Shown here in pieces: positions 41,101 through 56,100 of a stretch of 64,000 nucleotides of DNA. The DNA lies in the NCBI GenBank assembly GCA_008508345.1, contig QNGE01003053.1, positions 1 through 64,000 on the forward strand, written 5' to 3'. The translations under genes were made by a program, and so were the position numbers. Under the pieces are notes generated by a model. That model made no database searches. It saw only the letters and a list, made by a program, of their open reading frames with translations, and was not told the origin of the DNA. Position 1 is the first letter of the stretch. Each line of letters opens with the position of its first letter. The stretch comes from Paragonimus westermani (taxonomy: Eukaryota; Platyhelminthes; Trematoda; Plagiorchiida; Troglotrematidae).

Positions 41101-44100
41101 GTTGAGGAGCACTAGGGCAAGTAGTTATAAATAAAGATGAGTACTCCAGGTTCACACATCCGAACGGGATCTTGGGTATTCTTGTGTTAACTGCGTATAC
41201 CTCATTTGTTAAAAATCAGAGGCTATCCAAATACGCAAATCCTTGTTTGTTGCTTGTTGCGAATCATGAAGTACGCATCGGGAATCTCTTATGCACTAGA
41301 AATAACAAGTGTGAAAAAACGAACCGATTGACGAATGCTTACAGTTTGCCAATTGCTTTTGGAAAATGTGTTCAGTTTAAAGAAAACTCTATGTCGCGGT
41401 TATCAGTTTATCAGCTACACTGTTAACAACTGATGGACACGTGCAATCTCATGATCACTAGTTGCACTCAAATTATGCCAACAATACGAACGTGAACGCA
41501 ACAAAATTTGACGCACCTCAGTGGGTTTTGCAGAACATTTCATTGGATTCCTTTTCAAGCATGAAGGTGGCTTACCAGCAGTTTTTCCCATACTGCAATC
41601 TCCTTTATGGAAGGATGTTTGAATATCTACGTTACAAAGTAGCTCCCGGATGGATCGTTGAGTTGTATCTGTCCATCAGTAAGTAATCCTGATACACCAA
41701 GTTAATCAACTCACGATCGACCCAAACCGAACTAAGTAACCTTGTCTGAACAGTGAGTCCCTTAACTGAGTCACTATGAATTAAATTCATGTGCGGAGTT
41801 TTAGTTCTCTCTCAGGAGTGAATGTTAACCTGATTCCGAGTTTACTGCAATCATAGTACAAATACCGCAATAAAACGAAATTCCTGGCTGGCTGTTTTCA
41901 ATATCTAGGAACAAACTATCACCCTTCTCCTTTTGGACTTTATTTACTCTGTGTGGCATTGTAACTGCGGAAGTTTGAACTGCCATCCACAACGTCATAC
42001 GACAATCCTTTTGACAACTGCGATCCTGATCTTATATTTAGTTGGACCGAATTATCGAATATTAATTCTCGATCCCACTAGCTCAGTCGTCTTCCAAATA
42101 TACACAATAACTCTTTTGTTGAATTTAACCGACAGCCTCACGATCAGGGTTTCCCGGTGAAATTTGACCCATGGAAACACTTGAACGTGCTGACGGTGTA
42201 TTCGGAATTTTTCCATTGAAGCGATCAAGACTGAATTAGATGAAAGCTGTCACCGGTCAACAACATGTTAAGTACCCATCAATTCCAAGCATACCTCAGT
42301 TTTGCTCAACCTTCGGAAATGTAACACTGATGCATTTCATTAACAGCCGTCATGTTTACAAGTGAATTCACGAACTGGAAATTTACTCTTGATGAAAGGA
42401 TGTTTCGTACAGCACTTCAGGTGCCCTCATGTATGTTGGCCTGCGTTTTTCTGAAGTTGAATCTACCTCCTTTCCTCTTTTTCCTCAAAGAAAACCAGCT
42501 ACATTGCCCTTGGAATATCCACTTTGGTTCTGTTGGTGTTCGCCGTCCTCTGCTTTATTTTCGCCTATTTGGCATTCGACTACGTCGCAAAAGGAGTGGG
42601 CACATCGTCTGACACACCTTCTGGCAATTACTCCGGCCTCCGACAAACTTTAAATTTTCTGTTCAATGAGACAAAACAACTCCTCCAGGAAGTGCCGGGA
42701 ACTGGACGACGGATAACCAATTCGACGTTGCATAGCGTCCAAGATTCAGTGTTTGTGAGTCCGTAGAACATGCCACATATTTTGTACTCGTGGAAGGTTC
42801 AACCACACCGGAGGTAGCGGGTGTGAACGGTTTCAGCTCGTGTAGAATTTTGGTTATGAATGAGTGTTCACTGCCGGCCCATTCAGATAAATCACCTATC
42901 CATTGGTTTTGGACGGATTTGTGATTGATCCTTGAAGCAGTTATTCATCATTCTACCTCCAGTGAGCCATATGCCATTACTAGGTTGTCGTTATGTTAAT
43001 ACTGCATTGATTATATATCACTACAACATCAGGAAATGTACAACTACACTAATTGTGTGAAGACAATACCCGTCCATTACAATGGACACTTCGGGGAATC
43101 AGAGACCGACCACTCGGTGAAGGCCGGTTGACCAGTGATTTATCAAGAAGTGTTCACACTACTTGCAAATCACAAGTAGTTTACCATAATTAAAAATCCT
43201 TTGGACCTGAATACTCAGTTAATCGCAGTTTTTGCTTTTGCACGGACATTTGGGAAAAGCATTTTCGATAAGAAGCACTGCGTTCGATTTCCTTCATGTA
43301 GGGCCATGTCACTGGTTCATAACCTTGCCACGAGTACGCTTCCCCGGGTCAGCCGTGTTGATCATTGTAACACTGACCATACATTAAGCAGCTTGATCCA
43401 CGGGCTTAATCAACAAACAGGCACACGATCACATAAACTTCATTAAAAAGGGATGTAGAAAAAATGTACGTGGGGCTTGAACAAGAATAGTAATGTCAAT
43501 CACGCAGTCTTGAGTTATTGTTCATGTTGGATGGAGCTTTAGGTGTGCAACTTAATCCATTCGGTGGATTCTAGTATCTTCCGGCAGTGTTAAACATTTG
43601 CAGACTCTACTCCACACCGCTGCCTGTCAGACTTCTCATCTAACGGTCGGTTGAATAATTGGTATGAACGGTATGTCACTCTAACAAAGCATCTCTGTTT
43701 AACCATTGTTTCGTGTGGTAACCTTTTCTTACACAGCCTCCAAAGTATACGATTTTTTAATATTCAGCTAGTTTATTATCTATTGGATTGCTACCTCATA
43801 TGCGTTTCACGGTACAACTTACAACATTTGTTCTGGTCCCAAGAACACAGATTTTGTAAACAGGTATCCTTGGAGTGGCACCCGACTGACGTTGATGTGA
43901 TGCATATAAGCAACCATCCAGGAAGTTCAACCTATGGATGTCAATGTAAGCCAAAAGAAAGAGAGGTGTCCGAAATACGATCAGTAAATCAGTGTGGAAG
44001 CGGCAAATTACCTCTGACATCGAAAGCAGAGAGACAGTATGACACAGTGAGACCAAATCTGCGTACACCCACACGCATGTAAATCGGGTGCTTAGGGTTC

Positions 44101-47100
44101 GTATACCGACCGCGTATGAATATATGCAGTCTGACGGATGTTGTCCGACAGCTTGGGCTGTGAGGTTCTGTGACTGGCTGTGACTGCACAGTTCCACTCG
44201 AATTTCTTCCAAAGTATTGGCCGAAGTGAATGAGAAAAGTGTACGTTAATTACAGGTTTTTCGAGATGCTAATACTAATCTTCCATCCCGTACCACCCCA
44301 GAGTGGGAAACCAGCAGAGTTTAATTCAGCAATTTGAAAGACTCTTACAGATAATCAACTCCTACTATCCATCGACAACCAAATACCGTTCATATAATCC
44401 AGAGGACATAGCGTATAATGTGATAGTCTGTAGCCCCGCAGTAGCTGATCGTTAATTCGTTTTGCGGGTCGTGTTGTCTTCATGTGTGAGAGATAATGAG
44501 TGATATGAGTGCGCTGATAGAGCCTTTATCTCTGACCACAACTGCGGAAAGTCCGAAAATTGTCACGCGTCTAACTGACAGACATCAGCCAGGCTCGCTG
44601 ATTTGGGGCTCATAGGATAAATGAAATCTAAACAAAAAACTTCAAGGCCATCAAATATAAACGTACTTTTACTACCGCATGCCGCACTGACCAGTTGTTT
44701 CGTCCAAATTCCAGTAACACTTGATTAAACAGCCGCTCGAAGAACATCGTAAAATGTGTCCGAGGCGGAAGCCCAAACCAACAAGACAAACTTGCTCCCG
44801 CGAATCTAAATTCTCGGCACGCCGCTCACATGCGGATCTAGCTATACCTAGCCCAGATTATTCCTAATTTGCATTGAGATACTCTCCAACTTCGCCGCGA
44901 AGCTCCAGATCCTACTGTAATTATATATTTGTCGAACAAATCAATCAAAGGATTCTCCAGTAGACGTACATCAAAAATCTTAGGGCCCAACTCAACACAA
45001 GCTATTCAGAAAGGGGAATACATTTTCTTGCGATATCGGAGTGGTGTATCGTGACACCCTTTTGCTGGAATATTGATTAAACGTGAGCAAATGGAGAGAT
45101 TATTAACGATAAATCTGTACCAATTGTTTGCATCTAATGTCGGCATCCTGCCAAACATCCGGCCTCATTAAATAATTCGTCTTTTGTTGGACGTACGTTA
45201 CGAAACGATCACTGACTGGTTGTCACTAATCTTCTTAATAGTGCACACTACATTATCGTGACTGTTATTTCAACACCATAGAACGGCATCAGACACAATC
45301 ACATTTGCCTTCCGCTCTTTTTTTATAGTTCTTGGATTTCTACAGGACGCAAATCTCTTGACTACTTCATGCGAAACAGACTGACCTCATGATCTATGTA
45401 GCAATCAACCTCCAACTGTTTTAATAATTTAGACGGTAAAAGCTTTGTGAGCAAGTGCACCAAAATTGGTTTCAACTCCAAGTAATTCTGGACTGATTTT
45501 CATTTGAAGACAGTAATTACCACGTCTGAATAGAGTGCCACTCGATCTTGCTGTTTATATTGGAAAGCAAAATCATGGGAAGATCCCCAGCATACCCTGG
45601 TCTCTGAAGTCGTTTGGCGACTATCCAAATCGAGAGGCCCAGTTTATTTGTTAACTTACTGTTTCATCGATTTGGCGAAAGATATTGTTGGTGGCATAGC
45701 GGAGCTGGACCTGACTTATTTTCATTGAGGATTCAAGTCGGAAACCAAATAGATTTCTGTCCTAGGCATATGTTACGGATTCAACGACGCGACGCCAGAA
45801 TCACGTATTTCGTAGGCTACCAATCTGGGATAGGTGTGTCTCAGGACTGTCTTTTCAACTCACTGGTAATTTGCTGACCTAGCACATGCAATACGGGGTA
45901 TAAGAGTGATGCGCGCTAACGACGGTACCTTGTGGCCTTGTAGTCAACATTTGTGCGACTAATTTCATCGGTATGCTGGGAACAAATTATGTTAAATAAC
46001 CCTTCACACTAACGTGATACGCAGCTAGTGATAAATGACAGAGAACTTCGGTGTGTGTGATTGGAACGTCTCACACAATTATTATAATTTTTCTGACTGC
46101 TCTTATTCCGAATGAAAGCACTGTACATGGTGTTAGATTTTTTGTGTGCTCATGAACAATACGTTTGCCTCAGGGTCTGCAATTGTCACATTTAGACGAA
46201 AGAGAGGAACTTTTACCGTTACACTGCGGCAGATCTTTAATTGCACATTATAGAGCAGTCTTAGAGTTTTGCTCTCGACCAACTCTCCATGACTGTAAAG
46301 AGATATGATTAATTTGAGAGCTACTCAGTAGCTAATAGTAGTCTGATGCCGGCGGTTTGACCAGTTCTGTCGGGGATACCTGCAGGTAACTTTCGAATTA
46401 ATTTACGGGTGATTTGAGGAAGTTTGTCAGGCGGTTACTAATACAAATAGTAAAATTTGGTTACTTTGCTTGCACATTGTTATCAGAATAAGAAATCTCA
46501 AAACTCGAGGCCTACATAAAGACAATATGATCAGCCACACAGAACAAATCTATTCACTTACAACATCTTGCGAAACTTCATATTACTTCGTAATTTTAAT
46601 CACTTGTTTCCGGTTCTATTCCTACCAACCATTCACAGAAAGAGCTGGGTTTCCTGATTCCTGATATCCTGGACCAACTACTGGTCGCCTACAAAGCACG
46701 TGATCTGCTGGACCTCGCAAGAGAGTTTGCTAACGGAAGGACGGGGAAAACAATTAACTACATATTGAGTGAACAAGGAAAATTGGTCCTCGGCATTCAG
46801 TGGTTTCAGGGCAATATGAGCGAATATCAGAAAGTTTTGAACGAATCTCTGATAACTCTCTGCCCAAATCTCCCTACAGAAGATGGAAGAAGACGATGCC
46901 GAGGTTTTACCGTAAGTGGAACCGTTTGTGCGTAATGTTTCCAGTATATTTCATGCTCACTTGAGCTTATTCATTCTGCCCTATATATCAGCAAGCGGGA
47001 TAATCTGTTTATCATAGCGACCCGACGGTGAAGTGAGGTAAATATTCGCCATCAGGCAAAACGTCTCAAACCGACATTTCGGGTGCACAAGGCTTGGTTT

Positions 47101-50100
47101 ATCAAGCTCCTGTCAATGGATGAGTTACTGTCTTCCAGACCGACCCAGAGCTCTCCACCCACACTGCTCGGTCGCATCTGTCCACTTTGGGAATCAACCT
47201 TCTTAACCCAAACCTGTGTTGTGAGAAGATGAATACTATGGTTCACATCCCCTTGTGTGCTAATGGGTAGAAACCGTTAAATGTAAGTACTGTTATGATT
47301 GGGTGTCATGCGGCAAAACTGGAATTCCACCCGTTTTTCTCAAGTTGACGTCACTTAGCTCGTCAAAAACAGGCGGGGTGGTTTCTTTTTCACACCCATG
47401 GATCACAAAAACACGTCGATAAACAAACTGAGACGGTCAACTAATGTTGTAATCAGTGGTTTGTTAAGAATAATCTTGGTCTTTCTATCGAAACAAAATG
47501 TGTATGGGTGGCCTTAATTCACTTAAATATGAAATCATATCTTCCCTGATTTTGGTTTTAGAAATCCTGACCAAACGTGACCACTTGGGCCTCCATAACA
47601 ACTCCTCCCATTTCTTGAAAAACCTCCGACGTTGCAACAGTTCTTCAAACTCGCACGACACTCATCGGAATGATTTTATTCCGAATTGCCAAAACTTGAA
47701 TGCGTACTTCAGTGCGCACTTTTTTATGGTTTCAATACTAGTAATGCTGGTTATCCTGTACATCACTCGTTTATATCATATTCGCTGAAATTTTAAACTT
47801 CCAAGTAGTAAGGACAATACCCGGTCACGAAGTAAAATATGTCAGAAATGTGCCAAATGTCCATACATAATACTTTATGGAAAGCACTGTCTACCAAAAT
47901 GAACAATTTCCATGTACCCTTGTGATAGTTCAATATATATTACATTAGTTCGTGTAACATATTAGATATTATTATCACTGGATTCCTAAGAAAGTTATCT
48001 GTTCCTTCTAGTGTAATGAAACAGTTCACACAGTATCTCATATTTTCAGCCTTCTCAGTTTAATCCTAGCTGGCATTTCATACTCGCAATAGATCAACCA
48101 CCGAATGGTTTCGTTTCTATGAGTGAAATTTTCCCCCCAAACTTTGAATCAAATTTTTGGCTTGTCTCTTGCACTGCTTTTATTTATAGACCGGACGTTT
48201 CTTATTGATAAAATCCTCTTTAAAAAAGAGCGCATGAGATACTTCGGACAAGTTTCTCCATCGTTTGACTTCGAATAATAGATCGCGGTTTAACTTTATG
48301 GTAAACAGTATATCGTCATCCTTTTCTTAGTCTGTTACTAACTGTTCTGGCTACTTTTAATCCCATAATGTTGGCTTTTCGTACACCTTCAACGTTCACA
48401 TGCAAATCCCTGTTTTTGTAATCCCCTATGCTATGTACTTGAGTTGCTGGCCAGATGTTCGCTTGTTTGAGAGGATGGTGAGGAAACCGCCGGCAATAGT
48501 GGGTACATGATCATCCAACACCTAAACAGAATTGAACAAAGCTCAACAGCAATTTTATCAACGTTCCTATAACTTACTTCTCTGCCACGGGTAGATTGAA
48601 AATAAGTTGGTATTTTAGAACGTCCCGCAAACGAGACTTCAGCCGTTAACTCTTAAATATGCCTATTATTTTTCTGTAAATTTAGGCATGAAATATAGTT
48701 GAGGTGCCTCGTAAATTTGGAAGAGTTACCCAAACATTTAACTTAGTTCTTCCACTTAGGTGAAACTCGATGCGTTGTTGTGCTATTGGTTCAGTGATTT
48801 CGAATTATCCATCTGGATGTCCTACCAAAATATGCGGTTAGTATAAATATCACATGTGTACGCCGGCAGATTCAAAACGATAGTGCTCTTTTGGCGCATT
48901 TCTTGAAACAGCTTCAAGACTTACAGGTTGCTTAGTTTCAGACATCGGGTGTATGTAACACACTACAGTCCCTATGCAAACTTGTCAGAACACATTCATA
49001 CGCTTATCGTATAGAACGGAATAAATTACCGTATTAGACTTTTTCAATATATCGTTTTGTAGGAGGACACAAACAGTTATAGGTAAACACTCACCAAGTG
49101 ACATTTAACTTACATGCGATGTTAGTGGTGAGCATAATTTATTCAACGATGTACCAACATGATGTTCTGAGTATACACGAAGAGAAATATCCCTAAGAAA
49201 TCGTATGTGAGGGGCACGTACAAGCAAGTGCTTTGCCGGACGCAAATTTGAGTGGTTATAATATGTGATACAATGACAGGTATACCTTTCGCCTCCAAGG
49301 CACAAAACTTAACTCAAAAATCTCAACACCGATCTCTGGCTCTCTTGCTGTGATAACGAGGCTCTCGATCAGAAAGACCATCAGCCCCCTCAGAGATCAT
49401 TCCATTTAACATTTTGTCCCAATGTAGGACAGACGCATTTTATAAGTCGTCAAATCTTATTGGTTTGAAACACCACAACCAGGGACTTTGTAACTTTGAG
49501 CGAAGCTATATACGAACGTGCAGGTACCGTTGGTAGGCTGCTATAAGTTTGGTTAAGAAACTTGTCGTTTCAGTAATTAAGTTGAATTCTATTCAAGTTT
49601 GTCTTTTCCTCCCACAGAATCAACTCAATCTATATAATGTGAACTTCAATACCGGTCAACTTCTCACAGAACCCAGCAAAGCTCTGTCTGATATAGCTGT
49701 TGTGTTTGGAACGAATATGACTCAACTCGCTGAGAAATTCATCAATTTAGACGGTAAGGTTCGGAAGCAGGCTGATACAGTTCTTGCGCAGGTGAGGCTA
49801 TGCGTTCGCTAACCTTATCTTTTATTCATGACTAACCACAGTATGGACGTTCCATGTGTTGAGTTGTACTCACAAGATTATCCACATATCAACGTGCTCA
49901 AATGGTTAAGAGAAATCACTTTGGTGGCTGATTTGAGGATGGCAATTGTGCGAAGTCATCCACATATAGCACACTTACGACTGTTACTCTGTGCTACGTA
50001 GCTTTTTCCGGTAATATCTATTCAGATCACAGACCCCAATGGACCTCAGTTTCGAATAATTCAACTACCATCAAGGTCAATCGTAGGGCCCAGAATTTAA

Positions 50101-53100
50101 CACATCTCCTGTTGTTTGCATCGCAAAGTATCCAGAACTCGGCAACTAACGAAATGTTGTGAGAAGCCGGCATTAAAATGAAAATGTCCCTTGGTATGAG
50201 AGAATTCTGAACACAAAGCTGTACTCAAAAACCGCGTAAGCAAGTAAATACTGATAACAAGTAGGTTGCTGAATTGACGTCATTAGCCACCTGTTACCAT
50301 CGACTGAATTCTTGAAAAGTTTACAAGCAGATTCCTATCCCATATGAAGCTCAGTCGGACCTAAGAATAAATAGTGCGGCTGGCAGGCCGGTCGAGTAAC
50401 CTCCACGGAAGTGATAGATTGCTGTCTTTTCCTGGATAGGTAACATCACTAGATCGCACACAGAGGAATCGCATCGATTACGCTTGAATAAATGCCAGAA
50501 TGACAGTCCATAAATTGGTCCAGTGAAATATACTGTACATATCACTGGGATTGCAGGAGGGCGTGCGCGTTGCTCCTCTGTGCTGCTGTGTTCTTATTTC
50601 TTAAACTGAACAACGAAGGTAAGTGGACTGTCTGGAAACTCAACGGGTCACTTGGGGTGTCTGGATATCTTATTTAAAAGCAATCGGCCCAGCGTCTCGG
50701 CATATGTTGGGCTGATCGGATGCGACAATATGAGATCGGCCATGCAACACGTCGGCTTTGGTTGCCGGGACTAGATGCCTTTCAAAGAACATACGACTAA
50801 AAAATCGCAGTTAATTCATTTTGATGATGAAAGAGAGTGGTTGAACACCACCTCAACTTTCAAAAACCGTGCATTATTAATCTATTTTTCACACCTTCTT
50901 AAACGCAACCGAGCAGACTGTCTAGGCCAAAGTTGGAATGTGAACGTCTTCCTGGAACCTTACGGCGATGTGATTGATACATCGGACACAACCACTTTAG
51001 ACGCATTATTGTTCTAAACTGAGCTGTCATTCGTTTCGTAACATGCCACCTTTCACCCAGTTTGTTTGTATCGTCTCATACCTCAGGTACGAGGCCAGCT
51101 TGATCTACAAAAGCAATTCCAGCCGTTGCTGAGCATTTGGGATAACTTGAGTGGGAACGTGCTGCAACCGGTCGTCGGCCAACTGGATAAACTGCAACCA
51201 ACGGTTGACTCTGCTACTAAGACCGTGGCAAACGTGATGCCAATTGTTGGCTACGTTCTGTGCGTTATCTACACGCTATTTTTTGTCGTGATAATTGTCT
51301 TTTTGGTCCTGATTGTGCTGGAAGCCAAGAAGCGGGATTTGCTTGGTTAGTCACTGCTATGATAGTACAAATATGCCTGTATATATATATATGCATATGT
51401 CTATAAAAGCTCCTTATACGTCGCATCCATTAAACGATACGCTTATCAAAATATCCCCACTTTTCGCTCGCAGTTAACCGCAGTAATCTGTCTTCCGTAA
51501 GTGTAATGTGACAGCTTAAAAAAGAGCACACTTTACGAGGTTCACCATTTCCTCTGTGGCACGTGCATAGGTTCACTGTGTTTAAACCGTTACAGTACGT
51601 GTCACGTGGAACATGGCTCCTCAGTTTACATGAAGTTACCTTATCCAGTTGAATGACTTGACGTTGATACGTTACTGCTCAGCGCATAGTAAGTGGCTAT
51701 GACACTTGGATTGGGGAAATGATATCTTATGACGACCAGACTTATACAGTGCTCTAAGGTAGTCGAGAACAACAGGCGGACACACTTAGAATGTACTGCT
51801 CACTCAGATGTGAAGAAAACCCGATCTGCTTTTACTGAAATAAAGGTATCAGTCCACAGCTTACTGTCTTTGTGTTCTCAAAAATGTCCGTTGGTAGATC
51901 AATCCTAGTCACAAGGACAGTATGTTACATCTTTACCCTAGCGAAATAGCCAGTTGTACCGAGCTTTTATCTTACAACCATCCTGTCAGGCTTGACCAAA
52001 TAAATACTAACACCAACTCAGAGGCTAACTGGTTTGTATAGATAGCAGAAAATTAATTTGACTGCATTCGTGGGGTATCAGCTTACTTGCATGAGATTTC
52101 AACGGTGATATCCATTCCGTCGATGTAACTGACCAACGGTAGATTCTTTAAAACAGATTTCTTAAGGTAACTAAGTCAGCAACTTGCTAGCGAGCATGAC
52201 ACCAAGAGGATCTCGAGGGGTAGGTTCTTTCGCTGTAAGCAACAACCCTGAAGTTTTAATAAGCAAGTTACTTCTACAACTCACATCCACTGAAACCATG
52301 GCTCAGCACGTGCGAAACTGTCTTGAATTTTGATAAACAGATTGGGAATAACACAACGTTTCGAGCAAGTTGTAATACTCTACGTTTCAACCACCTCGGG
52401 TGGCCTTCCTCAAGAGTGTTGCAATCGAATTCCCAATCTGTTTATCAATAACATGTTAACCACGACGCCCAAACTATTCAACTTCATTCGTACTACATTC
52501 GGTGCGGATATCATGCCTTGAATTTTATCTACTCAGATGTAGCCAGGGAGTTTCGTTTAGAAAACTTTGAACATATTGTTACGCTGTGGATGAATGATCG
52601 CAATACTCGTGAGTAACACTGAAATGTCTCGAGTATGGTGAACGAAACCTAGACCACCTGCTCTGACTGTGGATTAGTCGAAGTCATGAGAATATGTTGC
52701 AGCCCTACTCAAAGCCACGTAAGTCAATGGTTGAATCTCTCAGCCCTATCTCTTAACTTTGTTTCATTCTCTTGTTTGAGGGTGGATTAGTTATTGGAGG
52801 CAAAGGGCAGTAACTGTCTTCTAATGAGAAGATCAGACGAACTGATAACCACTCAAGCGACAGCGGCTGATCGCTGAGCTTTGGTGATCCTGTGGTGTTT
52901 AATGTGAAGTCACTGTGTCATCGGTCAGCACTGTTAATTTAAGAAGGCGTGACGGTTGTGTGGGTACCGGTCGCTGTAATAATATACACTCTACTGAATA
53001 ACACCAGCCAGAGGAAAAATCTGGTCTAGTGCCTTCTTCTCAAGGAGGCTGGATAAGAACCAATCTAAACGCGAAATTAGTGGTCACCTGCGAATGGTGT

Positions 53101-56100
53101 TCTATTCAAAGTTTTCCAGTGTCAAACTTACATATATAAACACTGACCTGGATTGATGAAAGTAGGGCGTGTTTTGGAAATGATCTTTCTTTATAACACC
53201 TTTGATGTGGCCTCCGATCCCAGTCGCAACTACGGCGTGTACATAATACCTTCATATGTACAACATTTTACCCTGGCTAGCTTACGTAAGACTTATTAGA
53301 AAGGTGTTTGTTAACATAAACAATTTTCACTAAAAGAATAGATGACCGAATACTGTTTGCTTCATCCCGTCATGTTCTTAGAGAGGTTGGGAACGGTGAC
53401 GGAGCAGATGCTTTATATCCTGCACGACTTAATGGTTATTAAATAAGCTGTTACCGGGAACAATACGTCCCCTGCATTACTAAACTGGATCCTCCATCAA
53501 GCTGTTAATTTTATGATCAGTAATGTTTGTTCTATTCCTGGCTGAGATATCTTGAGTCGCTTGGCTATACTGTAATCCATGACAAATGAGCTACTAGCAA
53601 ATTTGGCGTTGTTGACCGTCAGTTCCATTATCCGGTGTTTGCTCCGATGTCTCTGGCAATATTGTGCCACTCTGCTGACTGATTCACTTCGCAATATTAC
53701 TAATAAGAAACATTAATGTTCACCCATCTCGGGTGGGATAAAGTGAAAAGAATCGCTTGACTGGCATGCATCTTGCTGCTACAGTCGCTTTTGTGGATCA
53801 TCTAGTGAATTCACTATGAAACAGAATGACAGATGGATGACAGAATCTAAATGTAAAAGTTCCGAGCTCCTGGTGGGACTTCGATGTTCAGCCGGTACAG
53901 TGTTTATCACGTTTGGGCAAGCTATTTCCATCGCTGATTCAGAACCACCTGGAGCCCTGATTTCTCAAAACTGCGTTCCATACTAAACATAAGATCTGCT
54001 AAACTGCCCTTTAGTAATAACATGAATGTAATGATTCCACTCAGATACAACGTTGCTCTTAAGTGTTTGGGTTTTAACGTATATTTCTTGTCACATTGTG
54101 ACTACATTGTGAGCATTTCACTCCATGTGGAGTTTTGCCGGCCGCGTAAAATTAGCAACGGGACAAGCACAAGCCGACCGCATACTAGGTTGGTAGGTTT
54201 GCCACCCAAGCTCACACCACGAGGACCTGGTAATCCACAGCAAGCACCCAGTGTAGAGCGGACTAATGACAAACACTGGGCCTGGGTTTCTTCGATTACT
54301 CCCAATAGCAGGTGACACCTCCTTTAAAAGTGACTTGAACCCAGTGTCAATTTACACAGAGTATTCCTTGAAACAGAACGACGTGACTATGAAGCCCTAC
54401 GTACATTAGAATTTCTGCGACAGATCTGTATCCTCACAGTATGATTCAAAGACAGAGCGGCTAAATTCGTCATACACGCCTCTCAGGTTACCCCGGCTTG
54501 ATTAGTTAATCCCGTGAACTATTCTGATTCCACTACACCGCCGGGTCCTTCACCTGGCCGAGTTAAAACTCCATGGTTGATCCATACACTGTTACACGAC
54601 ACTCTAATACCCAACTGAGCAAAGCACTTTAAGGATCTTCGGATGCTGGCTGTGGAGATTTCCGTAGTTTATCACAGACGCATTCAACCGGGCAAATGTT
54701 GAATTGTCAACATCTGTGAGGTCTAACGTTTATGCGAACTACTTACAAAGTGGTGCGTCACCTAGCGCTCTTGCTAATACCATGCTATCTGTGACCTAGG
54801 TGAATTGTCTACTGCGAGTGAGTCTTTTCTTAACATTTTTAGGATCTGAACCTTCTTTAGGACGTTTCTAATTGTCCACCACATATTGAACAGCGCACAC
54901 AACCGAAAAATAAGCAGCCTTATTGACGTGAAGTTCTGCTGTACTATCGCAGCTAGAGTGCTATCAAACACAGGATGTAGATCGGTAGCAAAGATTTCGT
55001 TGTTCAGCATATGAATGAAGTTTATCGGCGACTCATATACAGAAAGCTTGTCAGGACGCTTTTCGTGAGCATAAGGCTGCGACTGAACACAAAGGGAAAA
55101 TAGCCCACTTCTCACCTTTGTGTAAGGCCTAATATCGTCCGTTACAGATGAAAATACTTACCTCCTGGTCCAAGTTCTTCGAAATTTACTAGAAATATAC
55201 TTGGACCATGAGTGAACTTACTTGTGGTCTCATTCGCACACTCTCATCAAAAATCGACCAGTTAATTCTTTACTTTATGATGCTTTATCTAACACTGGTT
55301 CAACTTCTGCGATTATGTGGCTTTTTGACAATAGTCAACTGTGGTTTGAACTGACGTTGTGATCCAACTCTACTTGAGTAATGACGGGTTATTTTGCTAC
55401 AAACACAACTGAAATCATCATAACAAAAATTTAAACCCGACATACTCCTCTCTTTAGAGGTATAATTATTCAACGTAAACTTCTAGTACCATGGTAGCGT
55501 TTTCTTGAAACCGCCAGATTATTTGGTTTGAATAACCTTTCAACCAAAAAAATATGGCATTTCTTAACGGTCACCGTGATATCCAACATCAGGATATTAC
55601 ATTCCTTAAGGTAGAGCATTTCTGATGGTCAATGTGGTTCGACATACTGGAATGGTGAGTGTGTATGTAAGATGCAATTCTCGTTATTGTGCGCAGGGTT
55701 CAAGTGCCTTACTAACTGAACAATATTCTCAGTCAGGTTCATTTCAAAACTGGCTTGACCTCTTTTTCATCCATGAATTGCTCGATCTACGGTTATTTTT
55801 TAGACACTCTAATTATGTTCATGATGAAAGTTTTGATACTGAATTGGAATCTTCTTCTAAACATTAGGAAACATTGTCAGGTATCGGGGATTTGCAGAAG
55901 CATGGGAAGAATCGACACTTGCATATCCACTACAGTAGGCCATGAAGACCAGTCAGCCGCGACCGTACGAGGCTTGATTGCTTTTACTAGTCCTCTGTCC
56001 AAATGTCATGATCTGTGAATTGAGTACAACCCAAAATCACTTGTTTCGGCTTGAGGTAATTTTGCGCTGCTTTGTTAGATATGAGAGGAGAAAACGCACT

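Larger units (their letters stand above)
38191..42490 (+). other. Prominin-like intron 1 (4.3 kb)
   Basis: Bounded by GTACGT and a strong pyrimidine-rich acceptor (tcctctttttcctcaaag). It contains two related minus-strand segments near 39960-40140 and 40810-40930, which share peptide pieces such as V-E-F-T-C-S, and an unassigned 74-codon plus-strand frame at 41462-41686. Exons 1 and 2 join cleanly without any of these. Confidence 0.7.

Noticed and set aside
41462..41686. Possible extra prominin-like exon (74-codon frame followed by a GTAAGT donor) in intron 1
   Set aside because: Exons 1 and 2 join directly in phase 0 to give a sensible TM1-link-TM2, and this peptide matches no part of the family. 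Its acceptor side is also weak.
42352..42653. Frames of 86 and 74 codons over exon 2
   Set aside because: They are other-frame shadows of the coding exon 42491-42754.
54102..54318. GC-richer patch with open frames on both strands as an exon of the prominin-like gene
   Set aside because: Exons 5 and 6 join directly by phase into a normal TM3-loop-TM4, and no family motif is seen in the patch.
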